Below, piece by piece: positions 37,101 through 45,280 of a stretch of DNA of 64,000 nt (positions are counted from its first letter, which is position 1; each line of letters begins with the position of its first letter). The notes below the pieces were generated by a model. That model saw only the letters and a list, made by a program, of their open reading frames with translations. It did not search any database and was not told the origin of the DNA. The stretch comes from Winogradskyella aurantia (lineage in GTDB: Bacteria > Bacteroidota > Bacteroidia > Flavobacteriales > Flavobacteriaceae). Where the stretch lies: the NCBI RefSeq assembly GCF_002266855.1, contig NZ_NGJN01000006.1, forward strand, positions 1-64,000. The letters run 5' to 3'. A program made the translations under genes and the position numbers.

Positions 37101-37210
37101 TTGCCTCTGGTCATAAAATCGACGTCTCATCACTTGAAACTGGAGTGTATTTTGTGAAGCTTAATGCACATAGTGGTCAAGTGGTCAAAAAGCTGATTAT
37201 CAATAAGTAA
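34199..37210 (+). CDS. T9SS-secreted BNR/sialidase-type propeller protein
   Basis: 1003 residues. Signal peptide 1-20 (FINSQ). Residues ~100-300 and ~440-900 contain repeated S-x-D-G-G-x-T-W Asp-box (BNR) turns, typical of VPS10/sortilin or sialidase-like propellers. Between them (about 330-435) is a jelly-roll-like segment (LKFSFTQVEWANDQDELKVLY, ending GRGITLDDVSVE). The last ~75 residues are a T9SS type A sorting domain (NIYPNPADIEVNLEW, GVYFVKLN, KKLIINK). Secreted or surface-attached via T9SS. No catalytic sialidase residues are evident, so a binding or peptide-degrading role is open. Confidence 0.9.
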   Translation: MKRIISIITICVSFTFINSQEYMQLITEGNHTVENIKQSAERYFDNVGRGRGTGYKSFRRWLYFAERSMDETGKLKSPQFYYNELERYNTEINNEGQAARTVVGAWEDMGPTYWNATSGYNPGVGRITSIAVEEGNLNHIIAGSETGGVWKSLDGGGTWTALTDNLSNMDVYALAIDPLNNSTYYWGSRGGSIFRSIDAGATWGLIGNLPNGFVNKILIDPTDTSKMYASAQGGGLFKSFDGGLNWTSISQSATTGYDFEFKPGDPSVVYASGNNFFKSTDGGVTFTSTNEIASWEQDFVTGNLAWVIENSNQNNSVFPRTGNGMAFLYVGNFSSPTTRLISPSINLNGAINPQLKFSFTQVEWANDQDELKVLYRESSNSSWIELAHFVNEVTAWSDITLNLPNPTGDYYIAFEGTANYGRGITLDDVSVETNNLGGVVFSEGFEGATNEFTTGVKMMAVSPDDPAVLYILEADGNLFGGFYRSNDEGETFTKLDHSGKNYFGYDTFGFDNLGQAPRDMDIVVNPENINDVHIAGINSWRSTDGGNTFDITSQWVPIEAASLGIGYCHADIDIMLFAQEGSPSNLNTKLFLGTDGGIFRAEDPTFVSSDYYTDITTGMGIRQFYKIGISQTDPVIVTGGSQDNGSSVLGSDGNWTDWWGADGMEGFVDKNNSQILYGTSQFGSFVKTFDQGLNIFGVTQPDGKGGTPQWNWVVPFEQDPSAQNTIYCAFDEVYTSSNGGNSWSSISQNFGANIDHFKVAPSDNTTKYLAINGAFYYSLNDSAVWVPSTLNLNGGRINEIAIHPTDPSKVAIATTNSQKVFVSTDNGITWTPIGWDLPNFVAQALVWQNNANDGLYVGMNYGVFYTDNTLGNTWVPFNNGLPNVRINELEINTTDNKIYAATYGRGLWRSDLYNEALSISETEPDDFNIYPNPADIEVNLEWNKAEYVSIRIYNTTGKLVYYQKQLDLASGHKIDVSSLETGVYFVKLNAHSGQVVKKLIINK

Positions 37211-37247
37211 TTATATGATTCAAAGCTTCATGTGAAATCATTTTCGG

Positions 37248-37281
37248 TTTGGGTTTTAGTATTAAAAAATCAGTACCTTCG
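37248..37281 (+). promoter_or_regulatory. Probable promoter of recR
   Basis: TTTG (37248-37251), 22-nt spacer, TACCTTCG (37274-37281; one mismatch to TAnnTTTG), ending 5 nt before the ATG at 37287, so the leader would be very short. Confidence 0.4.
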
Positions 37282-37286
37282 CACCT

Positions 37287-37904
37287 ATGGAATTTTCTTC
37301 AAAATTACTGGAAAATGCGGTAAACGAAATGTCCCAATTGCCGGGTATTGGTAAGCGTACAGCCCTCCGATTAGTGCTCCATTTATTGCGGCAGCCAGAG
37401 CATCAAACATTCCAATTGTCTGAAGCACTCTCTAAGGTAAGGGCTGAGATTAATTTTTGCGAATCCTGTCATAGTATTAGTGACAAAGCCTTATGTGAGA
37501 TTTGTGAGAATCCCTTGCGAAATAAAGAAATGATTTGTGTTGTTGAGGATATTAGAGACGTCATGGCCATTGAAAACACAAGTTCGTATAAAGGACTTTA
37601 CCATGTCCTTGGGGGCAAAATTTCACCGATGGATGGTATTGGACCACAAGATCTTAACATCACCTCCCTTGTAGAAAAGGTAAAAAAGGGTGAGGTAAAG
37701 GAGCTTATATTTGCTATGAGTCCAACCATGGAAGGTGATACGACAAACTTTTATATCTTCAGGCAAATCCAAGATTACCATGTTGCCACTTCTACCATTG
37801 CTAGAGGTGTTGCTGCAGGAAACGAATTGGAATATACCGACGAAATTACTTTAGGCAGGAGTATTATAGACCGTATACCATTCGAGGCTTCCCTAAAATC
37901 ATAA
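37287..37904 (+). CDS. recR: Recombination protein RecR
   Basis: 205 residues. An N-terminal helix-hairpin-helix region ([12 protein letters not shown]), a Cys4 zinc finger (C58, C61, C70, C73) and a Toprim domain ([13 protein letters not shown], then [11 protein letters not shown]) in the RecR order. It works with RecO/RecF to load RecA at gaps. The GT2 gene starts 7 nt downstream. Confidence 0.96.
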   Translation: MEFSSKLLENAVNEMSQLPGIGKRTALRLVLHLLRQPEHQTFQLSEALSKVRAEINFCESCHSISDKALCEICENPLRNKEMICVVEDIRDVMAIENTSSYKGLYHVLGGKISPMDGIGPQDLNITSLVEKVKKGEVKELIFAMSPTMEGDTTNFYIFRQIQDYHVATSTIARGVAAGNELEYTDEITLGRSIIDRIPFEASLKS

Positions 37905-37911
37905 TTGTATA

Positions 37912-39012
37912 TTGAAATTATCAATAGTCATACTTAATTATAATGTTCGCTATTTTTTAGAGTTATGTCTTAAAAGTGTAGAAGCTGCAATAAAGACCAT
38001 TGATGCTGAAATCATTGTGGTGGACAATAACTCTAAGGATGATAGCTGCAATATGGTTAAAGCCTTGTTTCCGAAAGTTAAGCTCATTAAGAACACAGAT
38101 AATCTTGGTTTTTCAAAAGGCAATAATATAGGTGTCAAGAGAGCAGAAGGTGAGTATATATGTATTCTTAACCCAGATACTGTTGTTCCTGAGGATTGTT
38201 TTGTAAAACTATTGGATTTTGCTGATTCCCAAAGTAATTTAGGTATTGTTGGTTGTCAATTAATAGATGGTAAAGCCCAGTTCTTACCTGAGAGTAAGCG
38301 AAACATACCTACTCCTATTGTAGCGCTTAAAAAACTTTTTGGAAAAGACTCAGGGTATTATGCCAACAAGCTAGATACTAATGATATTGGCGCGTGTGAC
38401 ATACTGGTAGGTGCTCTTATGGTAATACCTAAAACTGTTTATGACAAAGTTGCAGGATTTGATGAAGATTACTTTATGTATGGTGAGGATGTGGATTTGT
38501 CCTATAAGTGCTTAAAAAATGGTTTTACCAATTATTATTACGGAAAAACAATTGTTATTCATTTTAAGGGAGAAAGCACGCTAAAGGATGCCAACTATGC
38601 CAAACGGTTTTATGGGGCCATGCAAATTTTCTATAAAAAACATTTCAAAGGAAATATTTTATTTAATGGGTTAGTATGGCTAGGATTAAAATTGGCCTAC
38701 GTGTTCAGAAAACCATCAAGGCCTAGAGAAGAATTTCATGAACAAACCTATGTTTTTACAGAGCAGCTTCAAGAAGCGTTAAGGAGAATACTCGTAGAAC
38801 CCGTTCACGTACATTCGCAATTAAACACGCCAATTGAAGACAATAGTTTGGTTATTTACGATTTAAGTAAGTTCCAAATCAAGGCAGTCATTGCGGATAT
38901 GATTGAAAAAAAGCAGAAATTTAGAATAAGATTCAGGTTTTTACCAAGAAATAGTACATTTATACTAGGCAGTGATAGCTCAGTATCTAGAGGTGAAGTA
39001 CTGCAATTTTAA
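37912..39012 (+). CDS. Family 2 glycosyltransferase with C-terminal extension
   Basis: 366 residues from a TTG start at 37912, 7 nt after recR; an in-frame stop at 37894 excludes an upstream ATG, and the product begins KLSIVILNYN as the family does. GT-A motifs: VVDNNSKDD (near 36), NPDTVVP (near 84) and GEDVDLSYK (near 191). Residues ~272-366 are a separate basic/acidic C-terminal region ending FILGSDSSVS, not part of the GT2 core. Rhamnosyl/WbbL-like transferases of surface glycans are the nearest kind; acceptor unknown. Confidence 0.9.
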   Translation: MKLSIVILNYNVRYFLELCLKSVEAAIKTIDAEIIVVDNNSKDDSCNMVKALFPKVKLIKNTDNLGFSKGNNIGVKRAEGEYICILNPDTVVPEDCFVKLLDFADSQSNLGIVGCQLIDGKAQFLPESKRNIPTPIVALKKLFGKDSGYYANKLDTNDIGACDILVGALMVIPKTVYDKVAGFDEDYFMYGEDVDLSYKCLKNGFTNYYYGKTIVIHFKGESTLKDANYAKRFYGAMQIFYKKHFKGNILFNGLVWLGLKLAYVFRKPSRPREEFHEQTYVFTEQLQEALRRILVEPVHVHSQLNTPIEDNSLVIYDLSKFQIKAVIADMIEKKQKFRIRFRFLPRNSTFILGSDSSVSRGEVLQF

Positions 39013-39057
39013 TAGTGTTTAGTTGAACAAAAACCAATAAACAAACGGTTTTTTTAC

Positions 39058-39065
39058 TAATTTTG
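39058..39065 (+). promoter_or_regulatory. Promoter -7 element (TAATTTTG) of the E2 gene
   Basis: Exact TAnnTTTG match, 38 nt before the ATG at 39103, separating the E2 gene from recR-GT2. Confidence 0.55.
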
Positions 39066-39102
39066 CACTCGATTAGCAATTAAAGACCTTCAAATTATAC
39101 AT

Positions 39103-40467
39103 ATGGCAAAGTTTGAACTTAAGTTACCTAAAATGGGAGAAAGTGTTGCGGAAGCAACGATTACCTCCTGGCTTAAAGATATAGGCGATACCATCGAAGC
39201 AGATGAAGCCGTTTTAGAAATTGCAACAGATAAAGTGGATAGTGAAGTGCCAAGTGAAGTCGACGGGACTTTAGTTGAAAAACTATTTGATGTTGATGAT
39301 GTTGTACAAGTAGGTCAGACTATTGCGGTTATAGAAACAGAAGGTGGGGCAACGGTTGAGGTGAAAGCACCAGCGGCAGAGCCAGTGGTAGAGGCAGTAG
39401 CAGAAGAAAAAGCACCAAAGGTTGTGGCCGAGGTGTCTAAAACTATAACCGCCGCTAAGGCAGCTGTCGAGCCGATTATATCCTCAGAAGATCGTTTTTA
39501 TTCACCATTAGTTAGAAACATTGCCAAGCAAGAAGGTGTTAGCCAAGAAGAATTAGATGCGATTCCTGGTACAGGTAAAGATGGTCGGGTTACTAAAAAC
39601 GACATAAAAGCATTTCTTGAACAACGAAGTTTTCAGCCACAAAACATACCACAAGAAGCACCTAAAATCGAACCAGTTGCTAAGGACATTGAGCAAACTG
39701 CCACGTCAGCTTCAAAAGTAGAAGATAAGAAAGAAGCAGCTCCGGTGGTGGCCTCAGGTGATGATGAGATTATTGAAATGACCCGAATGGGTAAACTTAT
39801 TTCAAAGCACATGATAGATTCTGTGCAAACTTCAGCGCATGTACAGTCTTTTATTGAAGCTGATGTCACCAATATTTGGAATTGGAGAAATAAAGTAAAA
39901 AATGATTTTAAAGCTCGCGAAGGCGAAAATTTGACGTTTACTCCAATATTTATGGAAGCCGTGGCTAAGGCCATTAAGGACTATCCAATGATAAATATTT
40001 CCGTTCAGGGTGATAAAATTATTAAACGTAAGCATATTAACCTTGGTATGGCGGCAGCACTACAGGATGGCAATCTTATAGTCCCAGTGATTAAGGATGC
40101 CGACCAACTTAATTTGTTGGGAATGACGAAACGTGTTAACGATTTGGCCAAAAGAGCACGAGAGAATAAACTAAATCCAGACGATATTCAAGGGGGTACC
40201 TATACAGTCACTAATGTGGGAACCTTTGGAAGTATTATGGGAACGCCAATTATCAATCAGCCACAAGTGGCTATTTTGGCCTTAGGCGCTATTAGAAAAG
40301 TGCCAGCGGTAATTGAAGGACCTGAAGGAGATTATGTGGGTATCCGTTACAAAATGTTCTTATCGCATTCTTATGACCATAGGGTAGTAAATGGTGCGTT
40401 AGGAGGGCAATTTGTTAAAGCCGTAAAAGATTATTTGGAGGCTTGGGATATGAATAGGGAAATATAA
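39103..40467 (+). CDS. 2-oxo acid dehydrogenase E2 (dihydrolipoyl acyltransferase)
   Basis: 454 residues. Lipoyl domain 1-77 with lipoyl lysine K44 (ATDKVDS), an Ala/Pro/Glu-rich linker, a peripheral-subunit-binding domain at about 133-173 (PLVRNIAKQ, GTGKDGRVTKNDI), a second linker and the catalytic acyltransferase (about 225-454). The active-site motif reads DHRVVNG (H426) rather than the usual DHRVVDG. The single lipoyl domain and sequence suit the branched-chain 2-oxo acid E2 branch, but the substrate is not proven. No E1 or E3 gene is adjacent. Confidence 0.92.
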   Translation: MAKFELKLPKMGESVAEATITSWLKDIGDTIEADEAVLEIATDKVDSEVPSEVDGTLVEKLFDVDDVVQVGQTIAVIETEGGATVEVKAPAAEPVVEAVAEEKAPKVVAEVSKTITAAKAAVEPIISSEDRFYSPLVRNIAKQEGVSQEELDAIPGTGKDGRVTKNDIKAFLEQRSFQPQNIPQEAPKIEPVAKDIEQTATSASKVEDKKEAAPVVASGDDEIIEMTRMGKLISKHMIDSVQTSAHVQSFIEADVTNIWNWRNKVKNDFKAREGENLTFTPIFMEAVAKAIKDYPMINISVQGDKIIKRKHINLGMAAALQDGNLIVPVIKDADQLNLLGMTKRVNDLAKRARENKLNPDDIQGGTYTVTNVGTFGSIMGTPIINQPQVAILALGAIRKVPAVIEGPEGDYVGIRYKMFLSHSYDHRVVNGALGGQFVKAVKDYLEAWDMNREI

Positions 40468-40509
40468 ATCATTACATAAAGAGACATAATATGTAATAGA
40501 ATAAATAAG

Positions 40510-40537
40510 AAAAAGCACAGTTTCAACTGTGCTTTTT
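40510..40537. terminator. Bidirectional terminator between convergent E2 and OYE genes
   Basis: Stem AAAAAGCACAGTT / AACTGTGCTTTTT with A and T runs. Its right edge touches the OYE stop codon at 40537-40539. Confidence 0.85.
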
Positions 40538-41670
40538 TAGGATTTATCCTTAACAAACCCAGGCCATCTTCTCATATAAGTTATAAACGTGTCGCTTAGA
40601 CCTTCAGACCTTAGGTAATCTTCGGAAACTGGGTTTTGAATCGGTGTAAAATCAGGATTGTCTATGACGCATTGAGGAAAGTCGTGATGGAGAATTGCTG
40701 AACGACCAATAGATACAAAATCAATTCCAGAGTCTAATATATACCGCACATCAGCGCCAGCTCTTATATTGCCAGCTACAGTAATTTTAACGTCTTTTCG
40801 ATCTAATTGAGAGATATGTTCTAATAATGATTTTTTGGGCTCTATCGCCTCCTCTGGAAATTTAAAAACATCCCACAGGGATAAATCCAAGAAATCAATT
40901 TGATGAGAATCGATGAGTTGTTGACTAACCGTTTTAATTTCGGATAATTTCATTCCAAAACGTTCTGGTGATAGGCGTACACCTAGCAAAAAATCTTTAC
41001 CACATTGCTCTCGGATACCGTTTACTATTTCAAACAATAAGCGTGCTCTATTCTCAAGCGTACCACCATAATTATCTGTTCTTTTATTTATGGTTGAACT
41101 TAAAAATTGAGTTAAAATATAGCCATGTGCACCATGAACTTCAACGCCACTGTAACCAGAAGTTTTGGCTCTTATTGCAGCACTGATAAAATCAGCTCTA
41201 AGTTGATATACCTCACCTAAGGTCAAGGCACGGGCATTGTGTTTTTCGCTATCAGAAGGACAGACCGCTTTTTCACCAATAACCTCATATGGAGAGCGCA
41301 TTCCCGCATGGTGTAGTTGTACCATAGCCAAGCTTCCATAAGACTTAATGGTACTAGCTAATTTAGTATGCCCTTCAATATGCCTATCTGAAAATATACC
41401 GAGTTGCCCAGGAAATCCTTTACCAATTTCTTGGACATGTGAAGCACAAGTCATGGTTAAGCCAAATCCGCCCTTGGCGCGCATCGTCAGCCATTTAAAT
41501 TCAGCATTTGACAATGTCCCATCCTCATGACTTTGTTGATTGGTTAAAGGCGCCAGCATAAAACGATTTTTCATGGTGATTCCAGATTTAAACGTTAGTA
41601 CGGTTTCAGGTGCGGGTTTCATTTTGGGATGCTTAAAATTAGTATCGCGAATGTCGACCTTTTGCGGCAC
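40537..41670 (-). CDS. Old Yellow Enzyme family NADH:flavin oxidoreductase
   Basis: 377 residues. TIM-barrel FMN enzyme: KNRFMLAPLTNQQ at the first strand, HHAGMR, GVEVHGAHGYILTQFLS (His/His substrate pair region), RLSPERFG and SIGRSAILHHDFP at the phosphate end. It reduces activated C=C bonds using NAD(P)H. There is no C-terminal Fe-S or second flavin domain. The first 16 residues may be excess; M17 (MKPAPETVLTF) is an alternative start. It is divergent from the exonuclease gene. Confidence 0.9.
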   Translation of the reverse strand: MPQKVDIRDTNFKHPKMKPAPETVLTFKSGITMKNRFMLAPLTNQQSHEDGTLSNAEFKWLTMRAKGGFGLTMTCASHVQEIGKGFPGQLGIFSDRHIEGHTKLASTIKSYGSLAMVQLHHAGMRSPYEVIGEKAVCPSDSEKHNARALTLGEVYQLRADFISAAIRAKTSGYSGVEVHGAHGYILTQFLSSTINKRTDNYGGTLENRARLLFEIVNGIREQCGKDFLLGVRLSPERFGMKLSEIKTVSQQLIDSHQIDFLDLSLWDVFKFPEEAIEPKKSLLEHISQLDRKDVKITVAGNIRAGADVRYILDSGIDFVSIGRSAILHHDFPQCVIDNPDFTPIQNPVSEDYLRSEGLSDTFITYMRRWPGFVKDKS

Positions 41671-41716
41671 ATTTTCAAATTGTGTAAATTGGACAGGCCC
41701 TTTTATGAATTCTGCC

Positions 41717-41724
41717 TACATTTG
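41717..41724 (+). promoter_or_regulatory. Promoter -7 element (TACATTTG)
   Basis: Exact TAnnTTTG match ending 17 nt before the ATG of the exonuclease gene at 41742. It drives the exonuclease-FAH-Hpt-cinA run. Confidence 0.6.
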
Positions 41725-41741
41725 CAAAAAATTAATAGCAC

Positions 41742-42518
41742 ATGCAACTCAACCTTAATAAACCCATTTGTTTTTTCGATTTAGAAACTACAGGAATCAA
41801 TATCTCCCAAGACCGTATAGTAGAAATCTCTATTTTGAAAGTTCATCCCGATGGTAATGAGGAAACATATACCAAATTGGTTAACCCAACGATTCCTATT
41901 CCGCCTGAGGTCACTAAGGTTCACGGTATTTCAGATTCGGATGTTGCAGATGCACCGACCTTTAAGGAGATTGCAAAGGAAGTGTACAATATGATAAAGG
42001 ATTCTGATTTAGGAGGTTTTAACTCCAATCGTTTCGATATTCCGTTGCTAGCCGAGGAGATGCTTAGGGCAGAGGTGGATTTTGATATGAAAAACAGGGT
42101 AGCTGTTGACGTGCAAACCATCTTTCATAAAATGGAACAACGGACTTTGAGCGCTGCATATAAATTTTATTGTGATAAGAATTTGGATGAAGCTCACAGT
42201 GCAGAAGCCGATACTAAAGCCACTTACGAGGTTTTAAAGGCACAGCTAAATAAATATGAACAGCTTGAAAATGACACTAAATTCTTGGCTGAGTTTAGCT
42301 CTAGAAAAAAGTTCGCTGATTTTGCCGGTTTCTTAACCTTTAATAAAAACGGGGAAGAGTGTTTTTCCTTCGGAAAGCATAAAGGCAAACGTGTTGTAGA
42401 TATCTTAGAGCAAGAGCCTGGTTATTTTGGGTGGTTGTTAAATGCCGATTTTCCATTGTATACAAAAAAGGTTCTGACTGCCGTCAAATTGCGCCAATTT
42501 AATAACAAATTGGACTAA
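41742..42518 (+). CDS. DnaQ-like 3'-5' exonuclease with ExoX-type C-terminal domain
   Basis: 258 residues. DEDDh exonuclease: D13 and E15 (FFDLETTG), Asp in SNRFDIPLL, then H and D in AHSAEADTKAT. Residues ~200-250 form a small C-terminal domain (FSFGKHKGKRV, GYFGWLL) like that appended to ExoX-type nucleases (DUF3820-like). Probably DNA repair or proofreading-type trimming. First gene of a compact + strand set, 30 nt before the FAH gene. Confidence 0.92.
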   Translation: MQLNLNKPICFFDLETTGINISQDRIVEISILKVHPDGNEETYTKLVNPTIPIPPEVTKVHGISDSDVADAPTFKEIAKEVYNMIKDSDLGGFNSNRFDIPLLAEEMLRAEVDFDMKNRVAVDVQTIFHKMEQRTLSAAYKFYCDKNLDEAHSAEADTKATYEVLKAQLNKYEQLENDTKFLAEFSSRKKFADFAGFLTFNKNGEECFSFGKHKGKRVVDILEQEPGYFGWLLNADFPLYTKKVLTAVKLRQFNNKLD

Positions 42519-42548
42519 AATTAGGAGTCGAAAAATAATATTTATAAA

Positions 42549-43160
42549 ATGAAACTCATTTGCATAGGTCGAAATTACACGGACCACATCAAAGAATTGG
42601 AAAATGAAAAACCTGCGGATCCCGTAGTGTTTTTAAAACCAGATACCGCCATTTTATTAAAAAAACAGCCTTTTTTTATTCCAGACTTTTCAGATGATGT
42701 GCATCATGAGGTTGAGATTTTGGTGAAAATAAAGAAGGTTGGAAAGTATATTGATAGGAAATTTGCACCTAAGTATTATGATGAAATTGGTTTAGGAATC
42801 GACTTCACTGCCAGAGATCTTCAGTCACAATTAAAGGCCAAAGGCTTACCATGGGAAAAGGCCAAGGCATTTGATGGTGCGGCAGTGATAGGAAAATGGC
42901 TTCCTAAAACCAAATTTGAGGATATTGATAATATCAACTTCAGCCTTAAGCGTAATGATGAAATTGTGCAGTCGGGCAATACGGCCTTAATGCTTTGGAA
43001 AATTGATGAGCTTATAGAATATGTTTCTAAATATTTCACTTTAAAAATAGGAGATATTATCTTTACCGGGACACCAGCAGGTGTCGGTAAGGTTTTTGTA
43101 GATGACCAATTAAAAGGATATATTGAGGACGAGGAATTATTTTCAATAAAAATAAAATAA
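42549..43160 (+). CDS. Fumarylacetoacetate hydrolase family protein
   Basis: 203 residues, the short single-domain FAH form. Metal-binding carboxylates are in VHHEVEILV; the signature GLGIDFTARDLQ and FTGTPAGVG follow. Such proteins are hydrolases or oxaloacetate decarboxylase/tautomerase-like enzymes; the precise substrate is not deducible. Its stop is immediately followed by the Hpt start at 43161, without spacer. Confidence 0.9.
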   Translation: MKLICIGRNYTDHIKELENEKPADPVVFLKPDTAILLKKQPFFIPDFSDDVHHEVEILVKIKKVGKYIDRKFAPKYYDEIGLGIDFTARDLQSQLKAKGLPWEKAKAFDGAAVIGKWLPKTKFEDIDNINFSLKRNDEIVQSGNTALMLWKIDELIEYVSKYFTLKIGDIIFTGTPAGVGKVFVDDQLKGYIEDEELFSIKIK

Positions 43161-43502
43161 ATGCCAAAGTATTATAAATTAGATCGCGTTCGCGAAATGG
43201 CGGACAACGATGAGGATTTTGTTGCAGCGTTAGCAGCAGCGTTTGTTGAAGAAGTGCCTGAGGATGCTGAGCGCTTAAGAAAAGCTATACCAGAAGCAGA
43301 TTTTTATGAGGCCTATCAAGCCGCACACAAAATGAAGCCTACTATAGATTTGTTCGAATTAGGAATTCTAGAAACCCTTATTGAGGTTCAGGATTGGGGA
43401 AAATTTGAGCAAGAAGATAAAAATGTTGAAAAACAGCTTCAAATAGTTCTTACCGCGGTTGAAAACGCCACCAACGAAATAAAAGCAGATTTCGGTCTAT
43501 AA
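43161..43502 (+). CDS. Stand-alone Hpt (histidine phosphotransfer) domain protein
   Basis: 113 residues, all helix. The phosphorylatable His is H56 in YQAAHKMKP, the Hpt pattern; there is no kinase or receiver domain. It would relay phosphate between a hybrid kinase and a response regulator. No two-component partner lies in the window. It abuts both neighbours (FAH ends 43160, cinA starts 43503), so it is translationally coupled within the operon. Confidence 0.88.
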   Translation: MPKYYKLDRVREMADNDEDFVAALAAAFVEEVPEDAERLRKAIPEADFYEAYQAAHKMKPTIDLFELGILETLIEVQDWGKFEQEDKNVEKQLQIVLTAVENATNEIKADFGL

Positions 43503-44750
43503 ATGCAAGCAGAAATAATTACCATCGGCGATGAGATTCTCATTGGGCAAATCGTGGACACCAATTCGGCCTTTCTAGGTAAGGAATTTAATAAAATCGG
43601 CGTTTCGGTTTATCAAATTACATCTGTTCAAGATGACAAGGCACACATTCTAAAGGCTTTAAAGGAAGCAGAGGACAATGCGGATATTATAATCATAACA
43701 GGTGGTTTAGGACCAACCAAGGACGATATTACCAAACATACCATTTGCGAGTATTTTAATGATACCCTTATTGAGAATGCAGCGGTATTGCAACATATAG
43801 AGCATTTATTCGCAAAATATATAAAGACCCCCATATCAGATATCAATAGGCAGCAAGCCCTTGTGCCTTCAAGGTCAATAGCTCTGATGAATAAGTACGG
43901 TACGGCACCTGGCATGTGGATAGAAAAGAATGAAAAAACATTTGTTTCGCTTCCAGGGGTTCCCTACGAGATGAAGGCTTTAGTTAAGGATGAGGTTTTT
44001 CCACGTTTAAGAAAAAAATATCATTTTCCATTTATAATGCATAAAACCCTTCTCACATATGGCTTGGGCGAAAGTGCTATAGCGAATAGGATAGAGGAGT
44101 TTGAGAATGACTTGCCAAATTTTATAAAATTAGCCTACTTACCTAACCTAGGACGTGTTAGGCTTAGGTTATCTGCCAGAGCAAAGGATCGCAAGACGGT
44201 AGAAATTGAAATGGATAGGCAGGTCAAACGCCTATTAACATATATTGAAGACATCTTTGTTGGATTTGAAGAGGACAACTCCCTCGAGGCCATTATTGGC
44301 TTACAGTTGACCGATATGGGAAAAACACTGGCGATTGCCGAGAGTTGTACCGGCGGAAAAATTGCACAAGCCTTCACGGCTCATGCAGGAGCATCCAAAT
44401 ATTTTAAGGGTAGTGTGGTGGCCTATGCCTCAGATGCCAAGATAAATATTTTGAATGTTCCAGAAAAAATCATAAAAAAACATTCTGTAGTTAGCCAACA
44501 AGTAGCTGAAGCTATGGCATTAAATGTCAGGGAACTTTTTGATACAGATTATGCCATTAGTACTACAGGTAATGCTGGTCCGGATAAGGGGGAATCTGAT
44601 GCTGAGGTTGGTACCGTTTGGATTACCATTGCAAAAAAGGATGGTGTCTATTCTGAAGTCTTTAACTTTAGTAACCATAGAGAGAAAGTGATAATGAAGG
44701 CTACAAATAAAGCCTTTGAAATGCTAGCAAAAGAAATTTCAAAAAAGTAA
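43503..44750 (+). CDS. cinA: CinA family protein (competence/damage-inducible, NMN amidase-type)
   Basis: 415 residues. N-terminal MoCF-like domain (ITIGDEILIGQIVDTNS, ITGGLGPTKDD) and C-terminal CinA domain (AESCTGGKIAQAF, STTGNAGPDKG). The two-domain form is linked to pyridine-nucleotide recycling (NMN deamidase and ADP-ribose pyrophosphatase activity in characterised members). It ends the operon; rpmB follows after 79 nt with its own promoter, a gene order common in Bacteroidota. Confidence 0.94.
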   Translation: MQAEIITIGDEILIGQIVDTNSAFLGKEFNKIGVSVYQITSVQDDKAHILKALKEAEDNADIIIITGGLGPTKDDITKHTICEYFNDTLIENAAVLQHIEHLFAKYIKTPISDINRQQALVPSRSIALMNKYGTAPGMWIEKNEKTFVSLPGVPYEMKALVKDEVFPRLRKKYHFPFIMHKTLLTYGLGESAIANRIEEFENDLPNFIKLAYLPNLGRVRLRLSARAKDRKTVEIEMDRQVKRLLTYIEDIFVGFEEDNSLEAIIGLQLTDMGKTLAIAESCTGGKIAQAFTAHAGASKYFKGSVVAYASDAKINILNVPEKIIKKHSVVSQQVAEAMALNVRELFDTDYAISTTGNAGPDKGESDAEVGTVWITIAKKDGVYSEVFNFSNHREKVIMKATNKAFEMLAKEISKK

Positions 44751-44759
44751 GACTTTAAG

Positions 44760-44790
44760 TTTGTTGAAAACTAAACTTTTACTAAATTTG
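44760..44790 (+). promoter_or_regulatory. Promoter of the rpmB-rpmG-DUF4295 operon
   Basis: TTTG (44760-44763), exactly 19 nt, TAAATTTG (44783-44790): the best full Bacteroidota promoter in the window. The -7 element ends 39 nt before the ATG of rpmB. Confidence 0.8.
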
Positions 44791-44829
44791 CACCCTGTTT
44801 TAAAATAACATACCTAAAGAGATAAAACA

Positions 44830-45066
44830 ATGTCAAGAGTTTGTGAACTTACAGGGAAAAAAGCGATGGTAGGAAATAACGTATCCCATGCCATGAACAA
44901 AACAAAACGCAAGTTTGACGCAAACTTGATAAAGAAGCGTTTTTATATCCCTGAAGAAGATAAGTGGGTAACATTAAAAGTGTCAACATCAGCGTTAAAA
45001 ACCATTAATAAAATAGGTATTTCTGCGGCACTTAAAGAAGCAAGAGCTAAAGGATTTTACAAATAA
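44830..45066 (+). CDS. rpmB: Large ribosomal subunit protein bL28
   Basis: 78 residues. Starts MSRVCELTGKKAMVGNN and continues with the bL28 SHAMNKTKRKF segment; the zinc-type second CxxC pair is missing, so this is the C-minus form apart from one Cys. First of three co-directional small genes under a strong promoter; rpmG follows after 25 nt. Confidence 0.96.
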   Translation: MSRVCELTGKKAMVGNNVSHAMNKTKRKFDANLIKKRFYIPEEDKWVTLKVSTSALKTINKIGISAALKEARAKGFYK

Positions 45067-45091
45067 GAGCGTAGGCTAAAGTCAATATACC

Positions 45092-45274
45092 ATGGCAAAG
45101 AAAGGAAATAGAATACAAGTTATTTTGGAATGCACGGAGCATAAAAACTCTGGTATGCCAGGAACTTCAAGATACATTACAACAAAAAATAAAAAGAACA
45201 CGCCAGATCGCATGGAGATTAAAAAATTCAATCCCATATTAAAGCGTATGACAGTTCATAAAGAGATAAAATAA
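45092..45274 (+). CDS. rpmG: Large ribosomal subunit protein bL33
   Basis: 60 residues: [18 protein letters not shown], then [11 protein letters not shown] and the basic C-terminus. Only one Cys is present, so it is the zinc-free (C-minus) form. It lies 6 nt before the DUF4295 gene, in the conserved Bacteroidota rpmB-rpmG-DUF4295 order. Confidence 0.96.
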   Translation: MAKKGNRIQVILECTEHKNSGMPGTSRYITTKNKKNTPDRMEIKKFNPILKRMTVHKEIK

Positions 45275-45280
45275 TTAATC

